A stretch of DNA of 58,530 nt. Origin: JAQTNP01 sp964616145 (GTDB lineage: Bacteria; Patescibacteriota; Minisyncoccia; Minisyncoccales; PEYH01). A program made the translations under genes and the position numbers. Under the pieces are notes generated by a model. The model did no database searches and was not told the origin of the DNA. It saw nothing but the letters and a program-made list of their open reading frames with translations. This document shows, piece by piece, positions 32,846 to 39,482 of this stretch. Position 1 is the first letter of the stretch; each line of letters starts with the position of its first letter. The stretch covers positions 1-58,530 of the forward strand of contig CAZTRD010000006.1 in NCBI GenBank assembly GCA_964616145.1, given 5' to 3'.

Positions 32846-33586
32846 CTAGTAGAGGAACGTGGTGAAGCGAGCTTCTGGCTCTACCTCTTGACCCAGTTCA
32901 TCTGACCGACGGTGAGAGGGATACTTGATGGTTCTTGAACAGCTGGTGCAATGAGAGGAGATCACGATATGATCCTCTGGCACACCTGCTTCCAACAGTT
33001 GGGTTAGGATCTCTGCGTCGAGATCGATAACCCGGCTGGGCTTCTCTGAATCCCGGTAACAGCATCTCTTGATCCCGGGACCCACAGCTGTCCAGATCTT
33101 GTCGTTCTTGAGTTGGAATGAATGCCCGAAGGCTCGCACCCCTTCTCGCACGACACCTAGTTCTAGCTCGTTCCTCCCGGCATGAAGAAGAGCCCTGAGC
33201 ATTCCCGTGGATTCCGTGATGGCAACGGGAGGGCAATCAGCTGATCGAACACCGCTGAAAGTTGTCCCCCAGAAGATCAATCCATCACACTCGACACTGG
33301 AACCGCTCGGAACGTCTTTCTCCGCAACGGCAATCTTCACCCAATCACCCTCTTCGCCCCTCCTATGGCGAATTGGTTTGATTGGAATGAATCGCCGCTG
33401 ACCGTTGAGTCCGAGGGCTGCCAAGGCAAACCCCTCGTTAGCCTTGGCTAATTCCGGATCTCCATACCGTTGAGACGTATTTCCCAGCTCGCTGGTCGTT
33501 GAGACCATATTCGCCGGGAAGGGAACGCCTTCCCACCTGGTTAACTTCCCATCGCAGAATGGGACCATCGCCACCCGGTAGACCAT
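32846..33586 (-). CDS. YfiH/laccase-domain family protein (purine nucleoside phosphorylase-like)
   Basis: A 246-residue member of the YfiH/PF02578 family. Visible landmarks are SADCPPVAI near residue 118, LHAGRNEL near 135, GPGIKRCCYRD near 170, and the C-terminal CTSCSRTIKYPSHRR. The metal Cys/His set is largely present, although the usual HAGW is HAGR. Family members act on purine nucleosides or peptidoglycan fragments; the substrate here is undetermined. I chose the ATG at 33586 because a strong Shine-Dalgarno (GGGGGAGG) lies four bases before it. Composition is GC-rich (34 of 60 bases in the line at 33181) against roughly 33% in neighbouring host genes, with its own promoter and terminator, so recent transfer is likely. 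Confidence 0.85.
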   Translation of the reverse strand: MVYRVAMVPFCDGKLTRWEGVPFPANMVSTTSELGNTSQRYGDPELAKANEGFALAALGLNGQRRFIPIKPIRHRRGEEGDWVKIAVAEKDVPSGSSVECDGLIFWGTTFSGVRSADCPPVAITESTGMLRALLHAGRNELELGVVREGVRAFGHSFQLKNDKIWTAVGPGIKRCCYRDSEKPSRVIDLDAEILTQLLEAGVPEDHIVISSHCTSCSRTIKYPSHRRSDELGQEVEPEARFTTFLY

Positions 33587-33625
33587 GGTACCTCCCCCTA
33601 AACGAACTGCTAACAAACAGTGTAT

Positions 33626-33654
33626 AGTATAGCACAAACTACACTTTATGTAAA
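33626..33654 (-). promoter_or_regulatory. strong extended -10 promoter of the YfiH-family gene
   Basis: Minus-strand TTTACA (33649-33654), 17-base spacer, TATACT (33626-33631) preceded by TGC (extended -10). Confidence 0.7.
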
Positions 33655-33673
33655 GCTATATAAGGAAACAAAA

Positions 33674-33692
33674 ATTGCTCTTTTACAGCAAT
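33674..33692 (-). terminator. terminator after the HTH gene
   Basis: ATTGC and GCAAT (33692-33688 with 33678-33674) form a short stem followed by TTTTTG on the minus strand, eight bases after the HTH stop codon. Confidence 0.5.
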
Positions 33693-33699
33693 CTTTTGA

Positions 33700-33945
33700 T
33701 TATTTTTTCTGGCACTTTTTGATAAACTTCTCTAGCTCTCTTTCTTGTATCCTATATATCCTTTTATTAAACTGTATTGCTTTAATCTTCCCAGCTCTAA
33801 TGTATTCAAGAATTGTTTCTCTTCTTAATCTTAATCTTTCTGCAGCTTCTTGGGTAGTTAAAAGCGTCATCGCTCTAATTTTTTTGACTTCTCGATTTCT
33901 CTGTTCAAACAATGGAGTACCTTTTTTTGTTTTCTCTTGAACCAT
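33700..33945 (-). CDS. small excisionase/MerR-type helix-turn-helix protein
   Basis: An 81-residue DNA-binding protein whose second half, LTTQEAAERLRLRRETILEYI followed by AGKIKAIQFNKRIYRI, matches the excisionase-family winged helix found in plasmid, phage and toxin-system regulators. The N terminus is basic. Two starts are possible. The ATG at 33945 has TATAAT six bases upstream and would be leaderless. An ATG at 34014 adds 23 residues and has a strong GGGGGAG ribosome site inside a long purine/pyrimidine hairpin. It lies between two GC-rich islands, so it may belong to that mobile-looking set, though its own composition is host-like. Confidence 0.7.
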   Translation of the reverse strand: MVQEKTKKGTPLFEQRNREVKKIRAMTLLTTQEAAERLRLRRETILEYIRAGKIKAIQFNKRIYRIQERELEKFIKKCQKK

Positions 33946-34049
33946 TAATATATTATATACCAAATTTGGGGAGAGGAAGAGAAGAGGAGGAGTTACTTCA
34001 CTCTCAGGAGCCATGCCCTTTTCTCCCCCTCCCTCTCCCTCGATGATGC

Positions 34050-34231
34050 CAGGGACTTAGATTAAACGGACGGAACCTGCTTCCGCGTCCCTGCTTAGTA
34101 GCGCACTAGAAAGAAATAGACCATGAACGAACTTCGGGTTTATGATGAGGGAGTCCATCTCCGGCTATAGCGCTACCGTCTATCAACGAACGAGAAAAAG
34201 AAAAACATAGTTTTGCTCTTACTTGTTCGTT
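34050..34231 (-). ncRNA. candidate structured RNA after the rpsI operon
   Basis: A GC-richer intergenic segment with no convincing protein frame. In minus-strand order: 34231-34225 can pair with 34191-34185 (AACGAAC/GTTCGTT). 34183-34178 can pair with 34121-34116 (6 bp). 34176-34170 can pair with 34104-34098 (7 bp); the last two helices cross, a possible pseudoknot. 34093-34087 pairs with 34056-34050 (7 bp) around an inner 5-bp hairpin (34085-34081 with 34075-34071). Helices of 6-7 bp can arise by chance, so the fold needs covariation support. No known RNA signature was seen; boundaries are approximate. Confidence 0.35.
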
Positions 34232-34274
34232 AATAATATACAATTAGTAGAAAATCTCCTTTTAGTCAAGACCA

Positions 34275-34296
34275 AAAAAGCGCTTTCGCGCTTTTT
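34275..34296 (-). terminator. terminator of the infA-rpsI operon
   Basis: A perfect 9-bp stem (AAAAAGCGC/GCGCTTTTT) with loop GAAA on the minus strand, eight bases after the rpsI stop. It is symmetric, so it could act in both directions. Confidence 0.85.
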
Positions 34297-34303
34297 CTTG
34301 TCT

Positions 34304-34840
34304 TTACCTCTTTGCCCATTGTGGAGCACGTCTTGCTCTCTTTAATCCGAATTTCTTTCTTTCTCTTTCCCTTTGATCTCTTGTTAGAAATCCAGCTCTC
34401 TTTAATCTTTTCCTAAAATCTGCATTGAATTTTACTAAAGTTCTTGATATCCCATGTCTTATCGCTTCTGATTGGGAATTTAATCCTCCTCCTTTAACCA
34501 ATATCGTCACTCCGAATTTATCCAAAACATTCATTTTCTCTAAGGGATCCATTATCTTTTTCTGCATAAAGAATCCGGGAAAATATTCTGCCAGTGTTTT
34601 TCCGTTCACAGTCACCTTTTTATCCCCTTTTGCATATATCCTTACTCTGGCAATGGAAGTTTTTCTTCTTCCTACTGCTTCAAGATATTCTCCTGATATT
34701 TTTCCTTCAATAACCTTAACTTCCTTAACTGGTTTTTCAATCTTTTTTACAGGCTTTTTCACAGCAACCTTTTTAACAACTTTCTTTACAGTTGTTTTTT
34801 TAGGTTTTGCTTCTGTTTTTTTAACTGTTTTTGTAACCAT
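34304..34840 (-). CDS. rpsI: 30S ribosomal protein S9 with Lys-rich N-terminal extension
   Basis: Small-subunit head protein whose C-terminal RRAPQWAKR reaches the P site. The 178 residues exceed the usual 130 because of about 50 extra N-terminal residues made of KK/VKK repeats (TVKKVVKKVAVKKPVKK). The conserved core begins at AVGRRKTSIARVRI. It is the last gene of the alpha operon, two bases after rplM. Confidence 0.96.
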   Translation of the reverse strand: MVTKTVKKTEAKPKKTTVKKVVKKVAVKKPVKKIEKPVKEVKVIEGKISGEYLEAVGRRKTSIARVRIYAKGDKKVTVNGKTLAEYFPGFFMQKKIMDPLEKMNVLDKFGVTILVKGGGLNSQSEAIRHGISRTLVKFNADFRKRLKRAGFLTRDQRERERKKFGLKRARRAPQWAKR

Positions 34841-34842
34841 AG

Positions 34843-35199
34843 TTATTTCTCAATTTTTAAACGTTTCATCATTCTTGCTTGAAGTTTGTTTTTTGGCAAC
34901 ATTCTGGAAACCGCTAAAAACAAGACCTTCTGAGGATTTTTTTGTAATAGCCTTTCTAAAGTAATCTTTTTCATTCCTCCGGGATAGCCGGAATAGTGAA
35001 AGTATAGTTTTCCTTTTTGTTTGTTTCCGGTAAATTTTACCTGATCAAAATTCTTTACAACAACATTATCCCCGGCATCTATGTGGGGCTGATAATTTGT
35101 TTTGTTTTTTCCCTGCAAAAGTATGGCGATCTTGGTTGCCATTCTTCCCAAAGATATTCCTTTTGCATCTATTGTATGTGTTTCTCTTTTTATCTCCAT
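34843..35199 (-). CDS. rplM: 50S ribosomal protein L13
   Basis: Early-assembling large-subunit protein, 118 residues, shorter than the E. coli 142. Landmarks are LGRMATKIAILLQGKNK near residue 17, KGKLYFHYSGYPGG and the closing MLPKNKLQARMMKRLKI. It pairs with rpsI as in most bacteria. Confidence 0.95.
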   Translation of the reverse strand: MEIKRETHTIDAKGISLGRMATKIAILLQGKNKTNYQPHIDAGDNVVVKNFDQVKFTGNKQKGKLYFHYSGYPGGMKKITLERLLQKNPQKVLFLAVSRMLPKNKLQARMMKRLKIEK

Positions 35200-35200
35200 A

Positions 35201-35551
35201 TTATTTCACTAATTCAATGATTGCCATTCTGGCCGCGTCACCTCTTCTGTTGGCAATCTTTAATATTCTTGTATATCCTCCCTTTCTTTTTTTATACATC
35301 GGAGCAATCACTTCCATTAATTTCTTTACAGTTCTGTATGATAATTTTTGTTGCAAAAGCCTTTTGGTAGCCAAATCTCCTTTCTTGGCTTTGGTAATCA
35401 TTTTCTCTGCAAAGACAGAAAGCTCTTTAGCTTTAGCTTGAGTTGTTGTTATTCTTTCTTTCATTACCAAAGCCGTAACCAAGCTTTTAATCAAGGCCTT
35501 TCTTTGATCTGTTTCTCTGTTGAATTTTCTCCCTTTTTTTCTTTTATTCAT
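35201..35551 (-). CDS. rplQ: 50S ribosomal protein L17
   Basis: Large-subunit protein at the tunnel exit, 116 residues. The N-terminal KFNRETDQRKALIKSLVTALVMKERI and closing GDAARMAIIELV are typical. It follows rpoA by five bases in the standard order. Confidence 0.95.
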   Translation of the reverse strand: MNKRKKGRKFNRETDQRKALIKSLVTALVMKERITTTQAKAKELSVFAEKMITKAKKGDLATKRLLQQKLSYRTVKKLMEVIAPMYKKRKGGYTRILKIANRRGDAARMAIIELVK

Positions 35552-35556
35552 GCTTA

Positions 35557-36304
35557 CTACTCTTTTAATTCTAACCCTAATTTCTTTAATGCCTTTTTAA
35601 TTTCCTTTATCCCTTTGTCTCCCAAGCCCTCTAATTCTAACAAGCTGCTTTCAGATTTCTTAGCCAATCCTGCAGCTGTCTTTATATGACCGCTAGTCAA
35701 GGCATTGACTGTTCTGGTAGAAAGCTTCATATCTTCAACCAATACTTCTGCAGAACCTGCTTCCGCTTTTTTCCCTTCAGCTTTCTCTTGTTTCTTTGGC
35801 TTTTCCGCTTCAGTTAGTTCTTTAATCCCGTTATCAATTACGGAAAAGTGATCTAAAAGCAATTTATTAGCTTCAAGTAAAGCATTCTCTGGCTGAATAG
35901 TTCCATCTGTTTCAATATCAATGAATAGCTTATCAAAATCGGTTCTCTGTCCGACTCTCATATTTTCCACTCTGTAGCTGACATTTCTTACTGGAGTAAA
36001 TATTGCATCCAAGGAAATTTCTCCTATTTCCAATTTCTCTGATTCTCTGATCTCTTTTGGCTCGTATCCAACTCCTTTTCTTACAACAATTTCCATATCC
36101 AGCTCAGCTGTCTTGCTGGTTAAAGTAGCAATCTTTTGATCTGTGNNNNNNNNNNNNNNNNNNNNNNNNNNNNNNNNNNNNNNNNNNNNNNNNNNNNNNN
36201 NNNNNNNNNNNNNNNNNNNNNNNNNNNNNNNNNNNNNNNNNNNNNAATTCAGCATAGTTATCTTTTTTGACAATGAGTTTTAAAGAAGATGGTAAAGGTA
36301 TCAT
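35557..36304 (-). CDS. rpoA: RNA polymerase alpha subunit, interrupted by an assembly gap
   Basis: Assembly platform of RNA polymerase. The N-terminal piece (MIPLPSSLKLIVKKDNYAE, 36304 to 36246) and the larger C-terminal piece (from 36145 down) flank 100 N. The second piece aligns from the dimerisation domain (ATLTSKTAELDMEIVVRKG) to the C-terminal domain (ELEGLGDKGIKEIKKAL), which contacts promoters and activators. By comparison with E. coli alpha about 100 residues, or 300 bases, are missing, so the N run understates the gap and the frame across it is meaningless. An acidic/basic linker (KPKKQEKAEGKKAEAGSAE) is longer than usual. Confidence 0.93.
36146..36245. other. assembly gap, 100 N
   Basis: Exactly 100 N, a conventional placeholder for a gap of unknown size, inside rpoA. 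Confidence 0.99.
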
Positions 36305-36323
36305 GCCTTTTAAAAGGTTTAAT

Positions 36324-36968
36324 TTATTTTGAATAGAACTCGAATATTGCCTGTATCTCTGCCGGAGGCGCGGCAATATCAAGTGTTGGATAGCCGATGA
36401 CTTCCGCTTCTATCTTTTCCGGATCTAACTTCAACCAAAGCGGAAGTTGGATTTTCTTTAATGTAGCTGATAATTCATTGAAATTCCCTTTCTTCAAAGA
36501 AGTTGGCCTTACTGTTATCTTATCTCCCTGTTTTAAAGTAAAGCTGGGAATATCAATAGCTTTCCCATTAACCAAGAAATGTCCGTGAGAAACTAATTGT
36601 CTGGCCTTGGTTCTGGAAGAACCGATTCCCAATCTGTATATTGTATTATCCAATCTCATTTCCAAGCTCTTGATCAGGGCCTCTTGAGCATCTCCCATCT
36701 TGCTTACTCCCCTGCGTGATTTTTCAAGAACAGCAATGACATAGTTTTTGAATTGCTTTTCAGATAGGTTATACCAATTCTTCAATCTCTGCTTTTCTTT
36801 CAATTGTCTTCCGTATTCTGAAAGACCGCCAATTCTTCTTTTGCCTTTTATTCCTGGAGGATATGGTTTTACAACCATCGGGCATTTGGCGCTATTGCAT
36901 TTGTCTCCTTTCAAAAAGAGTTTCTTGCCCGCTCTTCTACAAATTTTACATTTTGGTTTTTTTTCCAT
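36324..36968 (-). CDS. rpsD: 30S ribosomal protein S4
   Basis: Primary 16S-binding assembly protein, 214 residues. The N terminus carries a zinc-type Cys set (CKIC near residue 6, then C and C near 24-29). The S4 RNA-binding domain spans about 95-155, with SRTKARQLVSHGHFLVNGK. It lies between rpsK and rpoA as in the alpha operon; S4 is the classical autoregulator of that operon. Confidence 0.96.
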   Translation of the reverse strand: MEKKPKCKICRRAGKKLFLKGDKCNSAKCPMVVKPYPPGIKGKRRIGGLSEYGRQLKEKQRLKNWYNLSEKQFKNYVIAVLEKSRRGVSKMGDAQEALIKSLEMRLDNTIYRLGIGSSRTKARQLVSHGHFLVNGKAIDIPSFTLKQGDKITVRPTSLKKGNFNELSATLKKIQLPLWLKLDPEKIEAEVIGYPTLDIAAPPAEIQAIFEFYSK

Positions 36969-36974
36969 AAATCG

Positions 36975-37430
36975 TTAAATTCTTCTTGGTTTTTTTCTCT
37001 TGCAGCCGTTATGAGGAACAGGGGTAGCATCTTTAACAGCAATGATATTCACCCCTTGCCCTGCTAATGCCCTTAGGGCAGATTCCCTCCCGCTTCCAAT
37101 TCCCTTTATTTTTACAGCTATTTCTTCTATTTTAAATTTCTCAATTGCCTGAGTTAATACTTCTGCGGCCTTAGCTGCAGCATATGGAGTTCCTTTTTTA
37201 GTTCCTTTAAAACCAATCTTTCCAGAACTGGCCCAACTCAAAACATTACCATTGGAGTCAGCCAATGTTAATATCGTATTATTGTATGTAGATGAAATGG
37301 TAATAAGGCCCTTTTTGATTTGTTTGGCCGTTACAGCTTTATTCCCTGCTTTCTGTATCTTTGACTCCACTTCTTCTGTTTCCTTTAAAGCTTCTTCTTG
37401 TGTTTGTTTGATAACTTTTTTCTTTCCCAT
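36975..37430 (-). CDS. rpsK: 30S ribosomal protein S11
   Basis: Platform protein, 151 residues. The N-terminal 35 residues are a charged extension; the core starts at KKGLITISSTYNNTILTLAD. The closing HNGCKRKKPRRI is invariant in the family. It follows rpsM by four bases. Confidence 0.97.
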   Translation of the reverse strand: MGKKKVIKQTQEEALKETEEVESKIQKAGNKAVTAKQIKKGLITISSTYNNTILTLADSNGNVLSWASSGKIGFKGTKKGTPYAAAKAAEVLTQAIEKFKIEEIAVKIKGIGSGRESALRALAGQGVNIIAVKDATPVPHNGCKRKKPRRI

Positions 37431-37434
37431 ATTA

Positions 37435-37824
37435 TTATGTTGGTCCCGGAGCAGCTTTTCTGCCTGATCCGACTGTTTTTCTTAAATTGCCCCTTATTGT
37501 TCTTGAATTAACTCTGGTTGTCTGCCCCCTGACCGGCAAACCCCTGGAATGCCTATGCCCTCTCCAGCAGCCTATTTCTTTCAACCTTTTGATTGAAATC
37601 ATCTTGTCCTTTCTCAAATCTCCCTCTACCTTGTAGTTTTTATTAATAACTTCCTGGATAGCACTGACCTCTTCATTGGTTAAATCTCCTGCCTTTTTGG
37701 TAGGATCAATTTTAGCATTTTTCAGTATTTTTTTACTTAAGGTGTCCCCTATTCCGTAAATGTATGAAAGCGCTATTATTATTTGTTTGTTATTGGGAAG
37801 ATTAACCCCTGATATTCTTGCCAT
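37435..37824 (-). CDS. rpsM: 30S ribosomal protein S13
   Basis: Head protein contacting the P-site tRNA and L5, 129 residues. Begins MARISGVNLPNNKQIIIALSYIYG; the C-terminal part contains CWRGHRHSRGLPVRGQTTR. Confidence 0.97.
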   Translation of the reverse strand: MARISGVNLPNNKQIIIALSYIYGIGDTLSKKILKNAKIDPTKKAGDLTNEEVSAIQEVINKNYKVEGDLRKDKMISIKRLKEIGCWRGHRHSRGLPVRGQTTRVNSRTIRGNLRKTVGSGRKAAPGPT

Positions 37825-37830
37825 ATATGT

Positions 37831-37947
37831 CTATTTTCCTTGTCTTTGTTTATGTCTTGGATTTTCGCAAATTACAAAAATGCGGCCTTTTCTTTTTACC
37901 GTTTTGCATTTCTTGCAGATTTTCTTAACGGATGGCTTTACTTTCAT
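37831..37947 (-). CDS. rpmJ: 50S ribosomal protein L36
   Basis: A 38-residue zinc-ribbon protein (MKVKPSVKKICKKCKTVKRK, ending HKQRQGK). The zinc ligands are C11, C14, C27 and H32. Its ATG overlaps the infA stop as ATGA, and it lies between infA and rpsM as expected. Confidence 0.95.
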   Translation of the reverse strand: MKVKPSVKKICKKCKTVKRKGRIFVICENPRHKQRQGK

Positions 37948-38165
37948 CTTTTTCTGAAAATTATTCTTCCTCTTTGGTCATTGGGCGTTGGCATTTCTAC
38001 TGTTACCCTATCTCCTGGCAAAATCTTGATTTTGAACATTCTCAATTTTCCAGCCAAATGAGCCAGCACTTCGTGTCCATCGTTGAGCCTAACTTTAAAA
38101 GTCGTGCTTGGCAAGGCTTCAGTAATAATACCGTCGCTTTTATATGTTGCTTTTTTATCTGCCAT
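37944..38165 (-). CDS. infA: translation initiation factor IF-1
   Basis: An OB-fold factor occupying the ribosomal A site during initiation. I chose the ATG at 38165 (protein MADKKATYKSDG, 73 residues), matching the family; the longer frame to 38204 would run into the promoter region. Core landmarks are ITEALPSTTFKVRLNDGHEVLAHLAGKLR and the closing GRIIFRKR. It is the first gene of the alpha-type operon, 29 bases after a near-consensus promoter. Confidence 0.94.
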   Translation of the reverse strand: MADKKATYKSDGIITEALPSTTFKVRLNDGHEVLAHLAGKLRMFKIKILPGDRVTVEMPTPNDQRGRIIFRKR

Positions 38166-38194
38166 TAAGGATTTAATCTTATCAGATATATTGA

Positions 38195-38223
38195 ATAATA
38201 GCAATATTGTAGCTCAGAGTCAA
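38195..38223 (-). promoter_or_regulatory. promoter of the infA-rpsI operon
   Basis: Minus-strand TTGACT (38218-38223) and TATTAT (38195-38200) are 17 bases apart; TGC just before the -10 makes it extended. The -35 overlaps the stop region of the upstream baseplate-J-like gene. Confidence 0.75.
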
Positions 38224-38226
38224 GAA

Positions 38227-39477
38227 TTAGTCAAACTTCAACTCCACCTCTATCTGCTCTAGGGACCCAGAGGCCCGTCCAGCAAAAAATGGGCTTAATT
38301 TGACCTTTGGCTCTGTTTTTATCTCCTGATACATCTCAAGAATGTATCTTTTGATATTGCTCGGTTTTTGGTTCCTTATCACCTCCTTTATCGCTGCTAA
38401 ATCCATGGAGGGATACATTTCCAATGAAAAGGTAATATTCAAGGATATGCTTCCTGTTGCATCTACAATGGAATCCAAGGTTTTAATTGTAGCGCTCCCC
38501 TCTTTAATGTCCTGCTGGGCAAATTGTTGAGAAAGAATATATTTATTAATCACAGACATTACATCTTCTTTTTTAACAGCCAATACATTGCCTTTTAATT
38601 TCAATTGGTAGATAAAGGAATCTTTTTCCTGACCTACTTTTACATCGACAGGACCGGATTCCAATATCTCCGTCCCTATTGTTTTATCCAAAACAACATA
38701 TTCCTCCCCCGCCATTGTTCTTAATTCCTTCAATCCGTTGTCCTCAGCTATCAATTTCAATTCTTCTTTGGCAGAATCCAGATCATCTTCAGTAACCTGC
38801 TTCACTTCTCCAATAGCTCCTCCTGCCATTTTAGCCAATGATTTTCCGGTAACGCTGGAATACAGTTGCTGAGGAGAATAATTCCTCAAGCCGGGGATTG
38901 AAAATACGCATGGATCAATATTGTAATCAGATCCGGCTTCGGATGCTACTACTGCCACATCTACGCTTCCCCCGGCAGGAACGGTAAATCCCTTTTTGGC
39001 TAGAAATTGCTTAGTCGGGCTTGAAGAAGAAAGAAATCTTGTATTGGCAATCAAAGTTACCGGCTTTGTGTATTTGTTTGTCACCCGTATTACTCCTTGG
39101 GCTTTAGTTTCTACAGTAGAATGAGATGTTTTAAATTCCTGAGAAACGATGAACTCTTTTTCCAAGAGCTTAGCTGGAATTGTTTTGTTCTCAAAATCAA
39201 TCTCTGTTAAGTCCTTTTTGGCATTTAAAGATATTTCCGAATCAAACGGCTCTGTCTGAGGATAAATGGTAACTTTAGTGTAGCCGGCTCTTAATAGCCG
39301 AGTCCCTAAAAAGAGAAGGATAAAAAGAAGGATAATGGCAAGTATTATCTTTGGAATCAATGTCTTTTTATTCCTTTCCTTTTTATGCTTTTTGTAAGAA
39401 GAATCCTCCACCGACTTTCTATCCGGTTTTTCTACATGTTTCCTGACAGGTTTTAAATCGTACAGCTTAAAAGGCAT
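38227..39477 (-). CDS. membrane-anchored baseplate-J/gp47-like protein
   Basis: A basic N-terminal cytoplasmic region (about 1-40) precedes one transmembrane helix (about 41-60, ILAIILLFILLFLGTRLL). A long extracytoplasmic region follows with beta-rich repeats and the baseplate-J-like signature ARFLSSSSPTK-type segment, VPAGGSVDVAVVASEAGSDYNIDP and IPGLRNYSPQQLYSS. The family takes its name from phage tail baseplates, but single anchored copies without other phage genes are common in Patescibacteria and may serve the cell surface. No phage genes neighbour it. It starts six bases after the alaS stop. Confidence 0.75.
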   Translation of the reverse strand: MPFKLYDLKPVRKHVEKPDRKSVEDSSYKKHKKERNKKTLIPKIILAIILLFILLFLGTRLLRAGYTKVTIYPQTEPFDSEISLNAKKDLTEIDFENKTIPAKLLEKEFIVSQEFKTSHSTVETKAQGVIRVTNKYTKPVTLIANTRFLSSSSPTKQFLAKKGFTVPAGGSVDVAVVASEAGSDYNIDPCVFSIPGLRNYSPQQLYSSVTGKSLAKMAGGAIGEVKQVTEDDLDSAKEELKLIAEDNGLKELRTMAGEEYVVLDKTIGTEILESGPVDVKVGQEKDSFIYQLKLKGNVLAVKKEDVMSVINKYILSQQFAQQDIKEGSATIKTLDSIVDATGSISLNITFSLEMYPSMDLAAIKEVIRNQKPSNIKRYILEMYQEIKTEPKVKLSPFFAGRASGSLEQIEVELKFD

Positions 39478-39482
39478 ATATG

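Noticed and set aside
32898..33236. 112-residue minus-strand frame and other long frames inside the YfiH-family gene
   Set aside because: GC-rich DNA gives long open shadow frames; the YfiH frame has recognisable motifs, a strong SD and a terminator, while these have none.
21361..34260. The two structured segments as tmRNA, RNase P, SRP RNA or 6S RNA
   Set aside because: No tRNA-like 3' end or tag-peptide frame, no GAGGAAAGTCC-type core, no GGAAG-type SRP loop in context, and no long bulged rod were seen. A covariance-model search would be decisive.
36104..36382. Frames running through the N gap (one giving a protein ending HRSKDCYFNQQDS, another starting MSKKITMLN)
   Set aside because: They join two pieces of rpoA across an arbitrary 100-N placeholder, in wrong frames; the true gene is rpoA.
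38227..39477. Prophage remnant around the baseplate-J-like gene
   Set aside because: Neighbours are alaS and infA, with no other phage genes, no integrase and no composition shift.
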